A stretch of DNA of 64,000 bases from NCBI GenBank assembly GCA_038025085.1, contig CM076140.1:31049501-31113500 (forward strand). Reading direction: 5' to 3'. Shown piece after piece: positions 37,887-50,568 of this stretch (position 1 is the first letter of the stretch; every line of letters begins with the position of its first letter). The notes under the pieces are model-generated. The model was given only the letters and a program-made list of their open reading frames with translations. It did not search any database and was not told the DNA's origin. Origin of the DNA: Tetragonia tetragonoides. Its lineage: Eukaryota; Streptophyta; Magnoliopsida; Caryophyllales; Aizoaceae. Made by a program: the position numbers and the translations under genes.

Positions 37887-40189
37887 ACCCTACTCGTATG
37901 AGCTTTTGAAAAGCGTAAATATATTCAAAAGCTTGAGTTGAAGCTTGTGTGTACTTGTAAACATACTAGTTTCACACTCAAATGATTGCAAACAAAGTAT
38001 TTGGATGCTTTCTCTTAATATACAACACAAAAGAACTCAAATCTCTTTCACCCTACTCGTACGAGCTTCTAAAATGCGTATCTGCATTCAAAAGCTTGAG
38101 TTGAAGCTTGTTTGTACTTGTAAATATCCTAGGTGTACTTTCACAGTCAAATGAATCCAAACAAAGTATTTGGATGCTTTCTCTTACTATACAACATAAA
38201 AGAACTCAAATCTTTTTCACCATACTCCCCACGAGCTTTTAAAACGCGTAACTGCATTCAAAAGCTTGAGTTGAAACTTGTTTGTACTTGTAAACATCCT
38301 AGTTGTAGCTTCACACTCAAATGAATGCAAACAAAGTATTTGGATGCTTTCTCTTACTATACAACACAAACGAACTGCAATCTCTTTCACCCTACTCGTA
38401 TGAGCTTTTAAAACCCGTAAATGCATTCAAAAGTTTGAGTTGAAGCTTGTTTGTACTTTCAAACATTCTTGGTGTAGTTTCATACTCAAATGAATGCAAA
38501 CAAAACATTTGGGTGCATTTTCTGAATATACAACACAAAACAACTCGATCTCTATCACCCTAGTCGTAAGAGCTGTTAAAACGCGTAAATGCATTCAAAA
38601 GCTTCAGTTGAAGCTTGATTGTACTTGTAAACATCCTTGGTGTAGTTTCACACTCAAATGAATGTAAACAAAGTATTTGGATGATTTCTCTTAATATACA
38701 ACACAAAAGAACTCAAATCTCTTTCACCCTACTCGTATGAGCTTTTCAAACGCGTAAATGCATTCAAAAGCTTGAGTTGAAGCTTGTTTGTACTTTCAAA
38801 CATTCTTGGTGTTGTTTCATACTCAAATAAATGCAAGCAAAACATTTCGGTGCTTTCTCTTAATGTACAACACAAAAGAACTCAATCTCTATCACCCTAG
38901 TCGTAAGAGCTATTAAAACGCGTAAATGCATTCCAAAGCTTGAGTTGAAGCTTGATTGTACTTGTAAACATCCTTGGTGTAGTTACACACTCAAATGAAT
39001 GCAAACAAAGTAAATGGATGCTTTCTCTTAATATACAACACAAAAGAACTCAAATCTCTTTCACCCTACTCGTACGAGCTTTTAAAATGCGTAAATGCAT
39101 TTAAAAGCTTGAGTTGAAGCTTATTTGTACTTCTAAACATCCAAGGTGTAGTTTCACACTCAAATAAATGCAAACAAAGTATTTGGATGCTTTCTCTTAA
39201 TATACCACCCAAACGAACTCAAATCTCTTTCACCTTACTCGTATGTGCTTTTGAAACGCGTAAATATATTCAAAAGCTTGATTTGAAACTTGTTTGTACT
39301 TGTAAACATCGTAGGTGTAGTTTCACACTCAAATGAATGCAAACAAAGTATTTGGATGCTTTCTCATAATATACAACACAAAAAAACTCAAATCTCTTTC
39401 ACCCAACTCGTATGAGCTACTAAAACGCGTAAATGCATTCAAAAGCTTGAGTTGAAGCTTGTTTGTACTTTCAAACATTCTTGGTGTAAGTGCATACTCA
39501 AATGAATGCAAACAAAATACTTGGGTGCTTTCTCTGAATATACAACACAAAAGAACTCAATCTCTATCACCCTAGTCCAAAGAGCCGTTAAAACGCGTAA
39601 ATGCATTCAAAAGCTTGAGTTGAAGCTTGTTGGTACTTATAAACATCATTGGCGTAGTTTCACACTCAAATGAATGCAAACAAAGTATTTGGATGCTTTC
39701 TCTTAATATACAGCACAAAAGAACTCAAATCTCTTTTACCCTACTCGTAATAGCTTTTAAAAGAACTCAAATCTCTTTCACCCTACTCTTACGAGCTTTT
39801 AAAACGCGTAAATTCATTCAAAAGGTTGAGTTGAAGCTTGTTTATACTTGTAAACATCCTAGGTGTAGTTTGACACTCAAATGAATGGAAAAAAAGTATT
39901 TGGATAAATTTCTCTTACTATAAAACACAAAAGAACTCAAATTTCTTTCACCCTACTCGTATGAGCTTTTAAAACGCGTAAATGCATTCAAAAGCTTGAG
40001 TTGGAGCTTCTTTGTACTTTCAAACCTTCTTGGTGTAGTTTCAAATTAAAATGAATGCAAACAAAACATTTGGTTTGTTCTCTGAATATACAACACAAAA
40101 GAACTCAATCTCTATCATCCTAGTCATAAGAGCTGTTAAAACGCGTAAATGCATTCAAAAGCTTGAGTTGAAGCTTGTTGGTACTTATA

Positions 40190-42700
40190 AACATCCTAGG
40201 TGTAGTTTCACACTCAATTGAATGCAAAAATAGTATTTGGATGCTTTCACTTACTATACAACACAAAAGAACTCAAATCAATTTCACCGTACTCTTATGA
40301 GCTTTTAAAACGCGTAAATGCATTCAAAAGCTTGAGTTGAAGCTTGTTTGTACGTAAAAACATTCATGGTGTAGTTTCATACTCAAATGAATGCAAACAA
40401 AGTATTTGGATGCTTTCTCTGAATATACAACACCAAAGAATTCAATCTCCATCACCCTACTCGTAAGGACTGTTAAAACGCGTAAATGCATTCAATAAGC
40501 TTGAGTTGAAGCTTGTTTGTACCTAAAAACATTCTTGGTGTAGTTTCATACTCAAATGAATGCAAACAAAGTATTTGGATGCTTTCTCTGAATATACAAC
40601 ACCAAAGAACTCAATCTCCATCACCCTAGTCGTAAGGACTGTGAAAACGCGTAAATGCATTCAATAAGCTTGAGTTGAAGCTTGATTTTACTTGTAAACA
40701 TCCTTGGTGTAGTTTCACACTCAAATGAATGCAAACAAAGTATTTGGATGCTTTCTCTTAATATACAACACAAAGAACTCAAATCTCTTTCACCCTATTC
40801 GTACGAGCTATTAAAACGCGTAAATGCATTCAAAAGCTTGAGTTGAAGCTTGTTTGTACTTTCAAACATTCTTGGTGTAGTTTCATACTCAAATGAATGC
40901 AAACAAAGTATTTGGGTGCTTTCTCTAAATATACAACACCAAAGAACTCAATCTTCATCACCCTAGTCGTAAGAACTGTTAAAGTGCGTAAATGCATTCA
41001 AAAGTTTTAGTTGAAGCTTGAGTTGATGCTTGTTTGTACTTGTAAACATTCTTGGTGTAGTTTCACACTCAACTGAATGCAAACAAAGTATTTGGGTGCT
41101 TTCTCTGAATATACAACACCAAAGAACTCAATCTCCATCACCCTAGTCGTAAGGACTGTGAAAACGCGTAAATGCATTCAATAAGCTTGAGTTGAAGCTT
41201 GTTTGTACTTGTAAACATCCTAGGTGTAGTTTCACACTCAAATGAATGCAAACAAAGAATTTGGATGGTTTCTCTTAATATACAACACAGAAGAACTCAA
41301 ATCTCTTTCACCCCACTCGTACGAGCTTTTAAAACGCGTAAATGCATTCAAAAGCTTGAGTTGAAGCTTGTTTGTACTTTCAAACATTCTTGGTGTAGTT
41401 TCATACTCAAATGAATGCAAACAAAGTATTTCGGTGCTTTCTCTAAATATACAACACCAAAGAACTCAATCTTCATCACCCTAGTCGTAAGGACTGTTAA
41501 AACGCGTAAATGCATTCAAAAGTTTGAGTTGAAGCTTGTTTGTACTTGTAAACATCCTAGGTGTAGTTTCACACTCAAATGAATGCAAACAAAGAATTTG
41601 GATCGTTTCTCCTATTATACAACACATAAGAACTCAAAGCTCTTTCGCCCTACTCGTACGAGCTTTTAAAACGCGTAAATGCATTCAAAAGCTTGAGTTG
41701 AAGCTTGTTTGTACTTGTAAACATCCTAGGTGTAGTTTGACACTCAAATGAATGCAAAAAAAGTATTTGGATACTCTGACTATACAACACAAAAGAACTC
41801 AAATTTCTTTCACCCTACTCGTATGAGCTTTTAAAACGCGTAAATGCATTCAAAAGCTTGAGTTGAAGCTTGTTTGTACTTTCAAACATTCTTGGTGTAG
41901 TTTCAAACTAAAATGAATGCAAAAAAAAACATTTGGGTGCATTCTCTGAATATACAACACAAAAGAACTCAATCTCTATCACCCTAGTCGTAAGATTTGT
42001 TAAAACGCGTAAATGCATTCAATAAGCTTGTTTGTACAAACGCGTAAGCTTGTTTGTACTTGTAAACATCCTAGGTGAAATGAATGCAAACAAAGTATTT
42101 GGATTCCTTTTCTTAATATACAATACAAACGAACTCAAATCTCTTTCACCCTACTCGTATGAGCTTTTAAAACGCGTAAAAGAATTTAAAAGCTTGAGTT
42201 GAAGCTTCTTTGTACCTATAAACATTCTTCGTGTAGTTTCATACTCAAATGAATGCAAACAAAGTATTTGGATGCTTTCTCTTAATATACAACACAAAAG
42301 AACTCAAATCTCTTTCACCCTACTCTTACGAGCTTTTAAAACGCGTAAATTCATTCAAAAGGTTGAGTTGAAGCTTGTTTGTACTTGTAAACATCCTAGG
42401 TGTAGTTTGACACTCAAATGAATGCAAAAAAAGTATTTGGATAAATTTCTCTTACTATAAAACACAAAAGAACTCAAATTTCTTTCACCCTACTCGTATG
42501 AGCTTTTAAAACGCGTAAATGCATTCAAAAGCTTGAGTTGGAGCTTGTTTGTACTTTCAAACCTTCTTGGTGTAGTTTCAAATTAAAATGAATGCAAACA
42601 AAACATTTGGGTTTGTTCTCTGAATATACAACACAAAAGAACTCAATCTCTATCACCCTAGTCATAAGAGCTGTTAAAACGCGTAAATGCATTCAAAAGC
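40190..42700 (+). repeat. Higher-order repeat segment, 3566-bp offset, copy 1
   Basis: It recurs at 43756-46240. Shared markers include GGATACTCTGACTATAC at about 41767 and the small palindromic rearrangement at 42024-42060. Parts of this segment also match sequence at offsets of about 2890 bp, so it is not a simple two-copy repeat. Confidence 0.8.
42030..42041. repeat. 12-bp perfect palindrome at a monomer rearrangement
   Basis: GTTTGTACAAAC is its own reverse complement. It arose where a monomer was cut after GCTTGTTTGTAC and rejoined to AAACGCGTAAGCTTG. It recurs near 45596-45607 in the duplicated segment. Confidence 0.75.
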
Positions 42701-43755
42701 TTGAGTTGAAGCTTGTTGGTACTTATAAACATCATTGGCGTAGTTTCACACTCAAATGAATGCAAACAAAGTATTTGGATGCTTTCTCTTAATATACAGC
42801 ACAAAAGAACTCAAATCTCTTTTACCCTACTCGTAAGAGCTTTTAAAACGCGTAAATGCATCCAAAAGCTTGAGTTGAAGCTTGTTTGTACTTGTAAACA
42901 TCCTAGGTGTAGTTTCACACTCAAATGAATGCAAACAAAGTATTTGGATGAATTCTCTTAATATACAACACAAAAGAACTGAAATGTCTTTCACCCTAAT
43001 CGTAAGAACTTTTAAAACGCGTAAATGCATTCAAAAGCTTGAGTTGAACCTTATTTGTACTTTAAGACATTCTTGGTGTAGTTTCATACTCAAATGAATG
43101 CAAACAAAACATTTGGGTGTTTTTTCTTTTAATATACAACACAAAAGAACTCCAATCTCTTTCACCCTACTCGTAAGAGCTATTAAAACGCGTAAATGCA
43201 TCCAAAAGCTTTAGGTTAAGCTTGAGTTGATGCTTGTTTGTACTTGTAAACATTCTTGGTGTAGTTGCACACTCAAATGAATGCAAACAAAGTATTTGGA
43301 TGCTTTCTCTTAACATACAACACAAACGAACTCAAATCTCTTTCACCCTACTCTTATGAGCTTTTAAAACGAGTAAATGCATTCAAAAGCTTGAGTTGAA
43401 GCTTGTTTGTACCTAAAAATATTCTTGGTGTAGTTTCATACTCAAATGAATGCAAACAAAGTATTTGGATGCTTTCTCTGAATATACAACACCAAAGAAC
43501 TCAATCTCCATCACCCTAGTCGTAAGGACTGTTAAAACGCGTAAATGCATTCAATAAGCTTGAGTTGAAGCTTGATTTTACTTGTAAACATCCTTGGTGT
43601 AGTTTCACACTCAAATGAATGCAAACAAAGTATTTGGATGCTTTCTCTTAATATACAGCACAAAGAACTCAAATCTCTTTCACCCTATTCGTACGAGCTA
43701 TTAAAACGCGTAAATGCATTCAAAAGCTTGAGTTGAAGCTTGTTTGCACTTTTAA

Positions 43756-46240
43756 ACATCCTAGGTGTAGTTTCACACTCAATTGAATGCAAAAAAAGTA
43801 TTTGGATGCTTTCACTTACTATACAACACAAAAGAACTCAAATCAATTTCACTCTACTCTTATGAGCTTTTAAAACGCGTAAATGCATTCAATAAGCTTG
43901 AGTTGAAGCTTGTTTGTACGTAAAAACATTCATGGTGTAGTTTCATACTCAAATGAATGCAAAGAAAGTATTTGGATGCTTTCTCTGAATATACAACACC
44001 AAAGAATTCAATCTCCATCACCCTACTCGTAAGAACTGTTAAAACGCGTAAATGCATTCAATAAGCTTGAGTTGAAGCTTGTTTGTACCTAAAAACATTC
44101 TTGGTGTAGTTTCATACTCAAATGAATGCAAACAAAGTATTTGGATGCTTTCTCTGAATATACAACACCAAAGAACTCAATCTCCATCACCCTAGTCGTA
44201 AGGACTGTGAAAACGCGTAAATGCATTCAATAAGCTTGAGTTGAAGCTTGATTTTACTTGTAAACATCCTTGGTGTAGTTTCACACTCAAATGAATGCAA
44301 ACAAAGTATTTGGATGCTTTCTCTTAATATACAACACAAATAACTCAAATCACTTTCACCCTATTCGTACGAGCTATTAAAACGCGTAAATGCATTCAAA
44401 AGCTTGAGTTGAAGCTTGTTTGTACTTTCAAACATTCTTGGTGTAGTTTCATACTCAAATGAATGCAAACAAAGTATTTGGGTGCTTTCTCTAAATATAC
44501 AACACCAAAGAACTCAATCTTCATCACCCTAGTCGTAAGGACTGTTAAAGTGCGTAAATGCATTCAAAAGTTTTAGTTGAAGCTTGAGTTGATGCTTGTT
44601 TGTATTTGTAAACATTCTTGGTGTAGTTTCACACTCAACTGAATGCAAACAAAGTATTTGGGTGCTTTCTCTGAATATACAACACCAAAGAACTCAATCT
44701 CCATCACCCTAGTCGTAAGGACTGTGAAAACGCGTAAATGCATTCAATAAGCTTGAGTTGAAGCTTGTTTGTACTTGTAAACATCCTAGGTGTAGTTTCA
44801 CACTCAAATGAATGCAAACAAAGAATTTGGATGGTTTCTCTTAATATACAACACAGAAGAACTCAAATCTCTTTCACTCCGCTCGTACGAGCTTTTAAAA
44901 CGCGTAAATGCATTCAAAAGCTTGAGTTGAAGCTTGTTTGTACTTTCAAACATTCTTGGTGTAGTTTCATACTCAAATGAATGCAAACAAAGTATTTCGG
45001 TGCTTTCTCTAAATATACAACACCAAAGAACTCAATCTTCATCACCCTAGTCGTAAGGACTGTTAAAACGCGTAAATGCATTCAAAAGTTTGAGTTGAAG
45101 CTTGTTTGTACTTGTAAACATCCTAGGTGTAGTTTCACACTCAAATGAATGCAAACAAAGAATTTGGATGGTTTCTCCTATTATACAACACATAAGAACT
45201 CAAAGCTCTTTCGCCCTACTCGTACGAGCTTTTAAAACGCGTAAATGCATTCAAAAGCTTGAGTTGTAGCTTGTTTGTACTTGTAAACATCCTAGGTGTA
45301 GTTTGACACTCAAATGAATGCAAAAAAAGTATTTGGATACTCTGACTATACAACACAAAAGAACTCAAATTTCTTTCACCCTACTCGTATGAGCTTTTAA
45401 AACGCGTAAATGCATTCAAAAGCTTGAGTTGAAGCTTGTTTGTACTTTCAAACATTCTTGGTGTAGTTTCAAACTAAAATGAATGCAAAAAAAAACATTT
45501 GGGTGCATTCTCTGAATATACAACACAAAAGAACTCAATCTCTATCACCCTAGTCGTAAGATTTGTTAAAACGCGTAAATGTATTCAATAAGCTTGTTTG
45601 TACAAACGCGTAAGCTTGTTTGTACTTGTAAACATCCTAGGTGAAATGAATGCAAACAAAGTATTTGGATTCCTTTTCTTAATATACAATACAAACGAAC
45701 TCAAATCTCTTTCACCCTACTCGTATGAGCTTTTAAAACGCGTAAAAGAATTTAAAAGCTTGAGTTGAAGCTTCTTTGTACCTATAAACATTCTTCGTGT
45801 AGTTTCATACTCAAATGAATGCAAACAAAGTATTTGGATGCTTTCTCTTAATATACAACACAAAAGAACTCAAATCTCTTTCACCCTACTCTTACGAGCT
45901 TTTAAAACGCGTAAATTCATTCAAAAGGTTGAGTTGAAGCTTGTTTGTACTTGTAAACATCCTAGGTGTAGTTTGACACTCAAATGAATGCAAAAAAAGT
46001 ATTTCGATAAATTTCTCTTACTATAAAACACAAAAGAACTCAAATTTCTTTCTCCCTACTCGTATGAGCTTTTAAAATGAGTTGGAGCTTGTTTGTACTT
46101 TCAAACCTTCTTGGTGTAGTTTCAAATTAAAATGAATGCAAACAAAACATTTGGGTTTGTTCTCTGAATATCCAACACAAAAGAACTCAATCTCTATCAC
46201 CCTAGTCATAAGAGCTGTTAAAACGCGTAAATGCTTTCAA
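43756..46240 (+). repeat. Higher-order repeat segment, 3566-bp offset, copy 2
   Basis: It matches 40190-42700 closely. It has lost about 22 bp at 46076-46080, where AAAAT runs into GAGTTGGAGC, and carries point changes such as GCTCGTACGAG for ACTCGTACGAG near 44880. Confidence 0.8.
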
Positions 46241-49005
46241 AAGCTTGAGTTGAAGCTTGTTTGTACTTCTAAACATCCTAAGTATAGTTTCACACTCAAA
46301 TGAATGCAAACAAAGTATTTGGATGCTTTCTCTTAATATACCACACAAACGAACTCAAATCTGTTTCACCCTACTCGTATGAGCTTCTGAAACGCGTAAA
46401 TGCATTCAAAAGCTTGAGTTGAAGCTTGTTTGTACTTGTAAACATCCAAGGTGTAGTTTCGCACTCAAATGAATGCAAACAAAGTATTTTGGATGCTTTC
46501 TCTTAATATACAACACAAAAGAACCCAAATCTCTTTCACCCTACTCGTATGAGCTTTTTAAACGCGTAAATGCATTCAAAAGCTTGATTTGAAGCTTGTT
46601 TGTACTTGTAAACATCCTAGGCGTAGTTTCACACTCCAATGAAGGCGAACAAAGTATTGGGATGCTTTCTCTTACTATACAACTCAAAAGAACTCAAATC
46701 CCTTTCACCCTACTCGTGTGAGCTTTTTAAAACACGTAAATGCATTCACAAGCTTGAGTTGAAGCTTGTTTCTACTTTCAAACATTCTTGGTGTAGTTTC
46801 ATACTCAAATGAATGCAAACAAAATATTTGGGTGCATTCTCTGAATATACAACACAAAAGAACTCAATCTCTATCACCCTAGTCGTAAGAGCTGTTAAAA
46901 CGCGTAAATGCATTCAAAAGCTTGCGTTGTAGCTTGTTTGTACTTGTAATTATCCTAGGTGTAGTTTCACACGCAAATGAATGCAAACAAAGTATTTGGT
47001 TGCTTTCTCTTAATATACAACAAAAAGGAACTCAAATCTCTTTTACCCTACTCGTACGAGCTTGTAAAACGTGTAAATGCATTCAAAAGCTTGGGTTGAA
47101 GCTTGTTTGTACTTGTAAACATCCTAGGTGTAGTTTCACACTCAAATGAATGCAAACAAAGTATTTGAATGCTTTCTCTTAATATACAACGCAAAAGAAC
47201 TCAAATCACTTTCACCCTACTCGTATGAGCTTTTAAAACGCCTAAATGCATTCAAAAGCTTGAGTTGTAGCTTGTTTGTACTTTAAAACCATCTTGGTGT
47301 AGTTTCATACTCAAATGAATGGAAAAAAAATATTTGGCTGCTTTCTCTTAATATACAACACAAAAGAACTCAATCTCTATCATCCTAGTTGTAAGAGCAG
47401 TTAAAACGCGTAAATGCATTCAAAAGCATGAGTTGAAGCTTGTTTGTACTTGTAAACATCCTAGGTGTAGTTTCACACTCAAATGAATGCAAACAAAGAA
47501 TTTGGATGGTTTCTTTTAATATATAACACATAAGAACTCAAATCTCTTTCACCCTACTCGTATGAGCTTTTAAAACGCGTAAATGCATTCAAAAGATTGA
47601 GGTGATGCTTGTTTGTACTTGTAAACATCCGAGGTGAAATGAATGCAAACAAAGTATTTGGATGCTTTCTCTTAATATACAATACAAATGAACTCAAATC
47701 TCTTTCACCCTACTCGTATGAGGTTTTAAAACGCGTAAAAGCATTCAAAAGCTTGAGTTGAAGCTTGTTTGTACTTTTAAACATCCTAAGTGTAGTTTCA
47801 CACTCAAATGAATGCAAATAAAGTATTTGGATACTTTCTCTTAATATACCACCCAAACGAACTCAAATCTCTTTCACCCTACTCGTATGAGCATCTGAAA
47901 CGCGTAAATGCATTCAAAAGCTTGAGTTGAAGCTTGTTTGTACTTGTAAACATCCAAGGTGTAGTTTCGCACTCAAATGAATGCAAACAAAGTATTTAGA
48001 TGCTTTCTCTTAATATACAACACAAAAGAACTAAAATCTCTTTCACCCTACTCGTACGAGCTTTTTAAACGCGTAAATGCATTCAAAAGCTTGATTTGAA
48101 GCTTGTTTGTACTTGTAAACATCCTTGGTGTAGTTTCACACTCAAATGAATGCAATCAAAGTATTTAAATGCTTTCTCTTAATATACAACACAAAAGAAC
48201 TCAAATCTCTTTCACCCTACTCGTATGAGCTTTTAAAACGCGTAAATGCATTCAAAAGTTTGAGTTGAAGCTTGTTTGTACTTCCAAACATTCTTGGTGT
48301 AGTTTCAAACTAAAATGAATGCAAAAAAAACATTTGGGTTCATTCTCTGAATATACAACACAAAAGAACTCAATCTCTATCACACTAGTCGTAAGAGCTG
48401 TTAAAACGCGTAAATGTATTCAAAAGCTTGAGTTGAATCTTGTTTGTACTTCAAAAAATCCTAAGTGTAGTTTCACACTCAAATGAATGCAAACAAAGTA
48501 TTTGGATGCGTTCTCTTAATATACCACATAAACGAACTCAAATCTCTTTCACCCTACTCGTATGAGCTTCTGAAACGCGTAAATGCATTCAAAAGCTTGA
48601 GTTGAAGCTTGTTTGAACTTGTAAACATCCTAGGTGTAGTTTGACACTCAAATGAATTCAACCAAAGTATTTAAATGCTTTCTCTTAATATACAACACAA
48701 AAGAACTCAAATCTCTTTCACCCTACTCGTAGTGAGCTTTTAAAACGCGTAAAAGCATTCAAAAGCTTGAGTTGTAGCTTGTTTGTACTTTAATACATTC
48801 TTGGTGTAGTTTCATACTCAAATGAATGCAAACAAAACATTTGGGTGCTTTCTCTTAATATAGAACACAAAAGAACTCAATCTCTATCACCCTAGTCGTA
48901 AGAGCTGTTAAAACGCATAAATGCATTCAAAAGCTTGAGTTGTAGCTTGTTTGTACTTTAAAATATTGTAGGTGTAGTTTCATACTCAAATGAATGCAAA
49001 CAAAA

Positions 49006-49010
49006 TATTT
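49006..49010. repeat. Left target-site duplication of element 4 (TATTT, imperfect)
   Basis: TATTT here against CATTT at 51660-51664, one mismatch. Both spellings occur at this position of different monomers (ATATTTGGG and ACATTTGGG), so either side may have mutated. Confidence 0.7.
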
Positions 49011-49351
49011 TGATGCAGGTGGATTTGAGGGCTTATCATCGTGCGTAATAAAGCAATTAGGTATTAGTTAATTTCAGAATGCATTTAGTCTTAATTAGTC
49101 CGTACAAGCATGATTAGTGTTAATTAAGCCTAGTTTGTATTTGTAATTTTTTTTCCAGCTTTGTAATAGTTTAGTTCACGTTTCCTAAGGGATAAGGAGT
49201 CACATGCTGAGAGAGAAAGGCCTAGAGACCATCAATTCAAAGCATTTAATGTAGTGGTCCAAATAGTACAAGGTAACAGCTAGCTGTCGCTTTCAAGCTA
49301 GTTGTGCGCCTATTAGGAGCCTTGTGGTCCTCCTAACAGCTCTTTAGTGAG

Positions 49352-49366
49352 CCTTGGGCAGCAAGG
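49352..49366. other. LTR inverted repeat CCTTG-GGCAG-CAAGG
   Basis: 5-bp arms and a 5-nt loop about 50 bp upstream of the TATA box. Its GAGCCTTGGGC context matches the stem-loop of element 2 at 13101. Confidence 0.6.
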
Positions 49367-49414
49367 ATACATTCTAGGTGCTTCCTAGGTCATTTAGGAA
49401 CCCTTTCCCCCCCC

Positions 49415-49422
49415 TATATATA
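49415..49422 (+). promoter_or_regulatory. TATA box in the non-autonomous element's 5' LTR
   Basis: TATATATA followed by TGTAGATG, directly after CCCCCCCC. Position within the LTR (about 405 of 844) is plausible for U3/R. Confidence 0.7.
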
Positions 49423-49857
49423 TGTAGATGCAGCCTTGGAGCCGAAAAGGAAAAAAATGAAGACTTTGATGATGAATATGAAAATGAGAATGTTATCTCT
49501 TTTAAGCCTTTGAGCTTGATTTATTCAATCTCTAAAATACTTAGTGCTTAATTGCTTGAGTGTTCTTGAGAGGAGTAGGAAATCGAATGCTATTGTAATT
49601 AGTGTGGTGCTTAGTTTGCTTTATCACTAGTTACTCTGGTTTTCGTCGATTTGATTATTTCCTGGTGGTGTTTAAGTACTTTAGCCTTTAATTAATCAAG
49701 TTGTTTAGGCTTGGTGGTGAAAACTTTATCCAAGTCATATCCTTTATTTCTTTCCTTTGATATAAACACAAAAAGCCACAAAAGATTTTATCTTTGATTT
49801 GAGAACGAGTTGATTAGCCATTGTGTTGCGTAAATCCATTGAGTTTATGCATCAAAT

Positions 49858-49869
49858 TGGTATCAGATC
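49858..49869 (+). promoter_or_regulatory. Primer-binding site of the non-autonomous element (one mismatch)
   Basis: TGGTATCAGATC follows the 5' LTR by three bases. It equals the initiator-Met PBS except for one base near the 3' end (AGATC for AGAGC). Confidence 0.85.
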
Positions 49870-50568
49870 TTTGGTTTTCTTAGCTCGTTCCTTCAGAGGT
49901 TTTTCTTGATTGGAGAGTCCTCTTTCACCTGGTTTTGGTTTGAGGACAAAAGGAGAAGATTTGAGTGCTCGTTGAAGCAATTTTCCTCAATCACTCCTTC
50001 TGGATCTGCGACTGGAACATGATTGTTCTTTTGGTTCTTTGGCACGCTTCAAAAGGTAAAGTGTGAACTTTGATACTTTTATGAGTTCTTTAGACCTTTA
50101 TCTTTGGATATCTCTTGGTAGTTTTGGTTAAATCGTTGTGGGCTGGAGCAGTTTTTTGTGTGAAGATACAATATGTGCTGCGCATGAATTGGGATATTTG
50201 TTCTAATGTTATTCAGTTTGCTCTGGATTTTCCGTGCAACTTTGTGGGGAATATTGTTGGGTATCTCCCTGGTTATCTCATTTTGGGTTCTATCTTTGTT
50301 ATCCAAGTGGTTTGAAGTGGTAAGGTTGAGTCTTTGGTCTTCATTTGTGCTCAAACATTTTATTGGTCCGGCTGGATTGCGACAAGGAGTCATGTTGTCA
50401 TTTTGCTTATATCTCACGATTTAGAGATCAAGTTTATGTCTTTGTTGCTCATCTGAATTTCTATGACCTTATCCTACAAGTTTCTCTTGGTAGATCTCTA
50501 ATTTAGTCCAAAAAGAACCCGTTAACCCAAATACCTTCCGAACCAGAAACATATCCTAACTCCACAAA
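49870..50568 (+). other. Leader of the non-autonomous element, no gene recognised
   Basis: About 700 bp between PBS and the gag-like ATG. T-rich, with several short open frames on both strands that resemble nothing I recognise. It probably corresponds to the untranslated leader and packaging region. Confidence 0.6.

Larger units (their letters stand above)
37882..49010 (+). repeat. 169-bp centromere-type satellite, block 3
   Basis: About 66 monomers in the same orientation. This block is the most rearranged. Overlapping duplications sit at offsets of about 3566, 3086 and 2890 bp, a short monomer at 39740-39770 joins CTTTTAAAA directly to GAACTCAAATC, and a local variant (ACACCAAAGAACTCAATC with GTCGTAAGGACTGT) is confined to about 40430-45070. 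No gene is seen. Confidence 0.96.
49011..49854 (+). repeat. 5' LTR of the non-autonomous element (844 bp)
   Basis: It runs from TGATGCAGG to TATGCATCA, with TATATATA at 49415-49422 after a C-rich run. An inverted repeat CCTTG-GGCAG-CAAGG lies at 49352-49366. A TTAGTCCGTACAAG stretch near 49096 resembles parts of the element 1 LTR (about 4311) and the solo LTR (about 36760). Confidence 0.88.

Noticed and set aside
49011..49050. GGATTTGAGGGC near the start of the element 4 LTR resembles the DLRA coding segment of the pol C-terminus in elements 1 and 2
   Set aside because: The match is about 12 bases with no flanking similarity, so a common origin cannot be claimed from it.
50079..50424. Open frames of 66-112 codons on both strands in the leader of the non-autonomous element
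   Set aside because: They overlap each other on opposite strands, lie between PBS and gag, and resemble no family I know.
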